From CAYYNP01 sp964472545 (GTDB lineage: Bacteria > Planctomycetota > Planctomycetia > Pirellulales > Thermoguttaceae), in contig CAYYNP010000134.1 in NCBI GenBank assembly GCA_964472545.1, forward strand, positions 1 through 25,214: a stretch of DNA of 25,214 bases, given 5' to 3'. Below are positions 24,306 to 25,214 of the stretch, in pieces. Within the stretch, counting starts at the first letter, position 1; each line of letters begins with the position of its first letter. Below the pieces are notes generated by a model, which did not search any database, was not told where the DNA came from, and worked only from the letters and a program-made list of their open reading frames with translations. The position numbers and the translations under genes were made by a program.

Positions 24306-24311
24306 GGGCTG
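24292..24311. terminator. Hairpin after the export operon
   Basis: CAGCCCTT and AAGGGCTG form a perfect 8-bp stem with a GAAT loop, about 100 bp after the HlyD stop. There is no U-tract, so it is only a possible transcription end. Confidence 0.45.
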
Positions 24312-24349
24312 GAGAGGTGGCTGAGTGGTCGAAAGCGCGGGTTTGCTAA
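24311..24349 (+). pseudogene. 5' fragment of a tRNA-Ser (anticodon GCU)
   Basis: GGAGAGGTGGCTGAGTGGTC, then GAAAGCGCGGGTTTGCTAA, matches the first half of a bacterial tRNA-Ser: acceptor strand, D-arm, anticodon stem CGGGT and loop TTGCTAA with GCT. The partner ACCCG strand, variable arm, T-arm and 3' acceptor strand do not follow; TTGGTCCGGGG follows instead and no T-loop GGTTCGAAT is found downstream. It is a truncated gene, as left at the edge of integrated or rearranged DNA. Confidence 0.8.
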
Positions 24350-24390
24350 TTGGTCCGGGGCGTTTTCGGTGACGCTCCGTCTGTAAGCAA

Positions 24391-24498
24391 TCGCCCAACC
24401 CGTCAAGAGCCGTTCGTAGTGACCGCATTCATGCGGTCTTTCGCGGGATTCCGCTGCACGGCCCCGATGAATCGGGGCACTACGAACGGGTTGGGCGA
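24391..24498. repeat. Nested palindromic element at the broken tRNA
   Basis: The outer parts TCGCCCAACCCG and CGGGTTGGGCGA pair, as do CCGTTCGTAGTG (24410-24421) and CACTACGAACGG (24478-24489). Inside are two further hairpins, ACCGCAT-TC-ATGCGGT and CCCCGAT-GA-ATCGGGG. The left arm has about ten extra bases. It looks like another member of the planctomycete small-hairpin repeat class. Confidence 0.8.
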
Positions 24499-24600
24499 AT
24501 GCTCACCTCCGTCTTGCAGTAAGTGCTTGTTTTCCATGGAGTTCTGCGATTCTTCCAACTCACGGGGAAACCTCTGAAAACCGTCGAAAAGCCGGGGCAA

Positions 24601-24618
24601 CGGGTGTAGCTACACCCG
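24601..24618. repeat. 18-bp perfect palindrome
   Basis: CGGGTGTAGCTACACCCG is its own reverse complement. It could be a dimeric protein-binding site or another repeat fragment. Confidence 0.7.
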
Positions 24619-25214
24619 GTCGAACTCGGGTAGAGCAGCCTGGACACTTTGCGCCTTTGTGGTACAGCCGGCCGAGCCCGTTCCAGTCGTGCGCCCGCCA
24701 AGGCGCCCGCCACGCCCTGCCCGGAGCCCGCCCTCGAAACGTCCATTCTGGCGCGATTTGGCATTGTCTACGTAGTTCAGATTCGCGCCGACGCCGAATA
24801 GGTGCCTCAGTACCTCTCGGGCTTGCTGGTGAGAAAACAGCGTCTCTACGGCCGTCGATTACGCCAGGCCCAAGCCCGGCTCTTAGCCGCCACGAGAGGC
24901 CTCAGAATCGCCGCTCGGCCAGCGACGTCTCTTGATGCCCAGATGCGGCTCCCGGCACCTCCCGAGCTATCGAAGGCGTTTGCATCACCGCTGCGCCCTC
25001 TCGGCCGCTGGCCTTCTGGTGCGGGTCTGGCGAGAATCTGTCCGGCTCCTGATCCGGCCGCATGCCACCCCCCGCCAGGGCCGTTCTTCGAGAATCCGTC
25101 CCGGGCCCCCGGGATTTCGTTGACCACGGTCCGCGGCCATGGTAGCGTAACGGGCGTTCCGAGTTCACGAGTATCTGCTTGAGGCACGATAACTCCACCA
25201 CGAGGCAGCTTTCC
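24619..25214. other. Right-end stretch without a recognisable gene
   Basis: About 600 bp with overlapping open frames on both strands, none with a domain, clear ribosome site or family I recognise. A minus-strand frame at 24902-25201 (starting with GTG) is open for 99 residues but has the Arg/Pro/Gly-rich composition of shadow frames. The sequence may be decayed coding or repeat DNA. Confidence 0.5.

Noticed and set aside
24619..24646. T-arm-like GTCGAACTCGGG as the missing 3' half of the tRNA-Ser
   Set aside because: It lacks the GTTCGAA core, the variable arm and an acceptor strand complementary to GGAGAGG; the resemblance is short.

Overview
The window is about 25 kb of GC-rich DNA that reads as chromosomal sequence from a planctomycete, most likely of the Pirellulales type. 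The evidence is the gene content: a hydrazine-synthase-A-related di-heme protein, an ASPIC/UnbV FG-GAP protein paired with a TPR protein, a DUF6288-type PDZ protein, HEAT repeats, a GMN-type CorA-like protein and an RraA-like protein. Frequent GTG/TTG starts and many dispersed hairpin repeats agree with this. The assignment rests on recalled family distributions, not on a search.

Layout. Positions 1-55 are almost pure C/G runs, probably an artefact. The minus strand then carries a zinc-ribbon membrane protein and a two-domain sugar ABC ATPase (112-2612). Next is a TPR protein plus ASPIC/UnbV protein operon (2838-5728) with a visible promoter. A plus-strand CorA-like gene (5999-6922) collides tail to tail with a truncated DUF6288-like gene. 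That gene is the last of a minus-strand operon (12213 to about 6573) encoding the HzsA-related protein, a gamma-glutamyltranspeptidase, a HEAT protein and the truncated PDZ protein. A mannonate dehydratase and an RraA-like protein (12568-14556) follow.

The right-hand third is the striking part. A SecA paralogue (15065-17482) is followed by a peptide-export locus: precursor A (17972-18292), a TPR protein (18615-19958), precursor B (20008-20358), a C39-peptidase ABC transporter (20674-22932) and an overlapping HlyD-type adaptor (22917-24194). The two precursors are homologous, and each carries two double-glycine leader motifs. One is near the N-terminus and one sits 26-28 residues from the C-terminus; between them lies a segment with a shared NRCETFL motif. 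No modification enzyme is visible, so the product could be an unmodified peptide, or two peptides per precursor, cut and exported by the C39 transporter.

The locus is built from repeated DNA modules. A leader of about 120 bp precedes each precursor, with a shorter related copy before the transporter. A 196-bp multi-hairpin element follows each precursor, and a related hairpin element is inserted in frame in the TPR gene. Paired substitutions between these elements preserve stems, which points to selection on structure or to a mobile palindromic family. The right edge holds a truncated tRNA-Ser and more palindromic repeats, and no convincing gene after about 24305.
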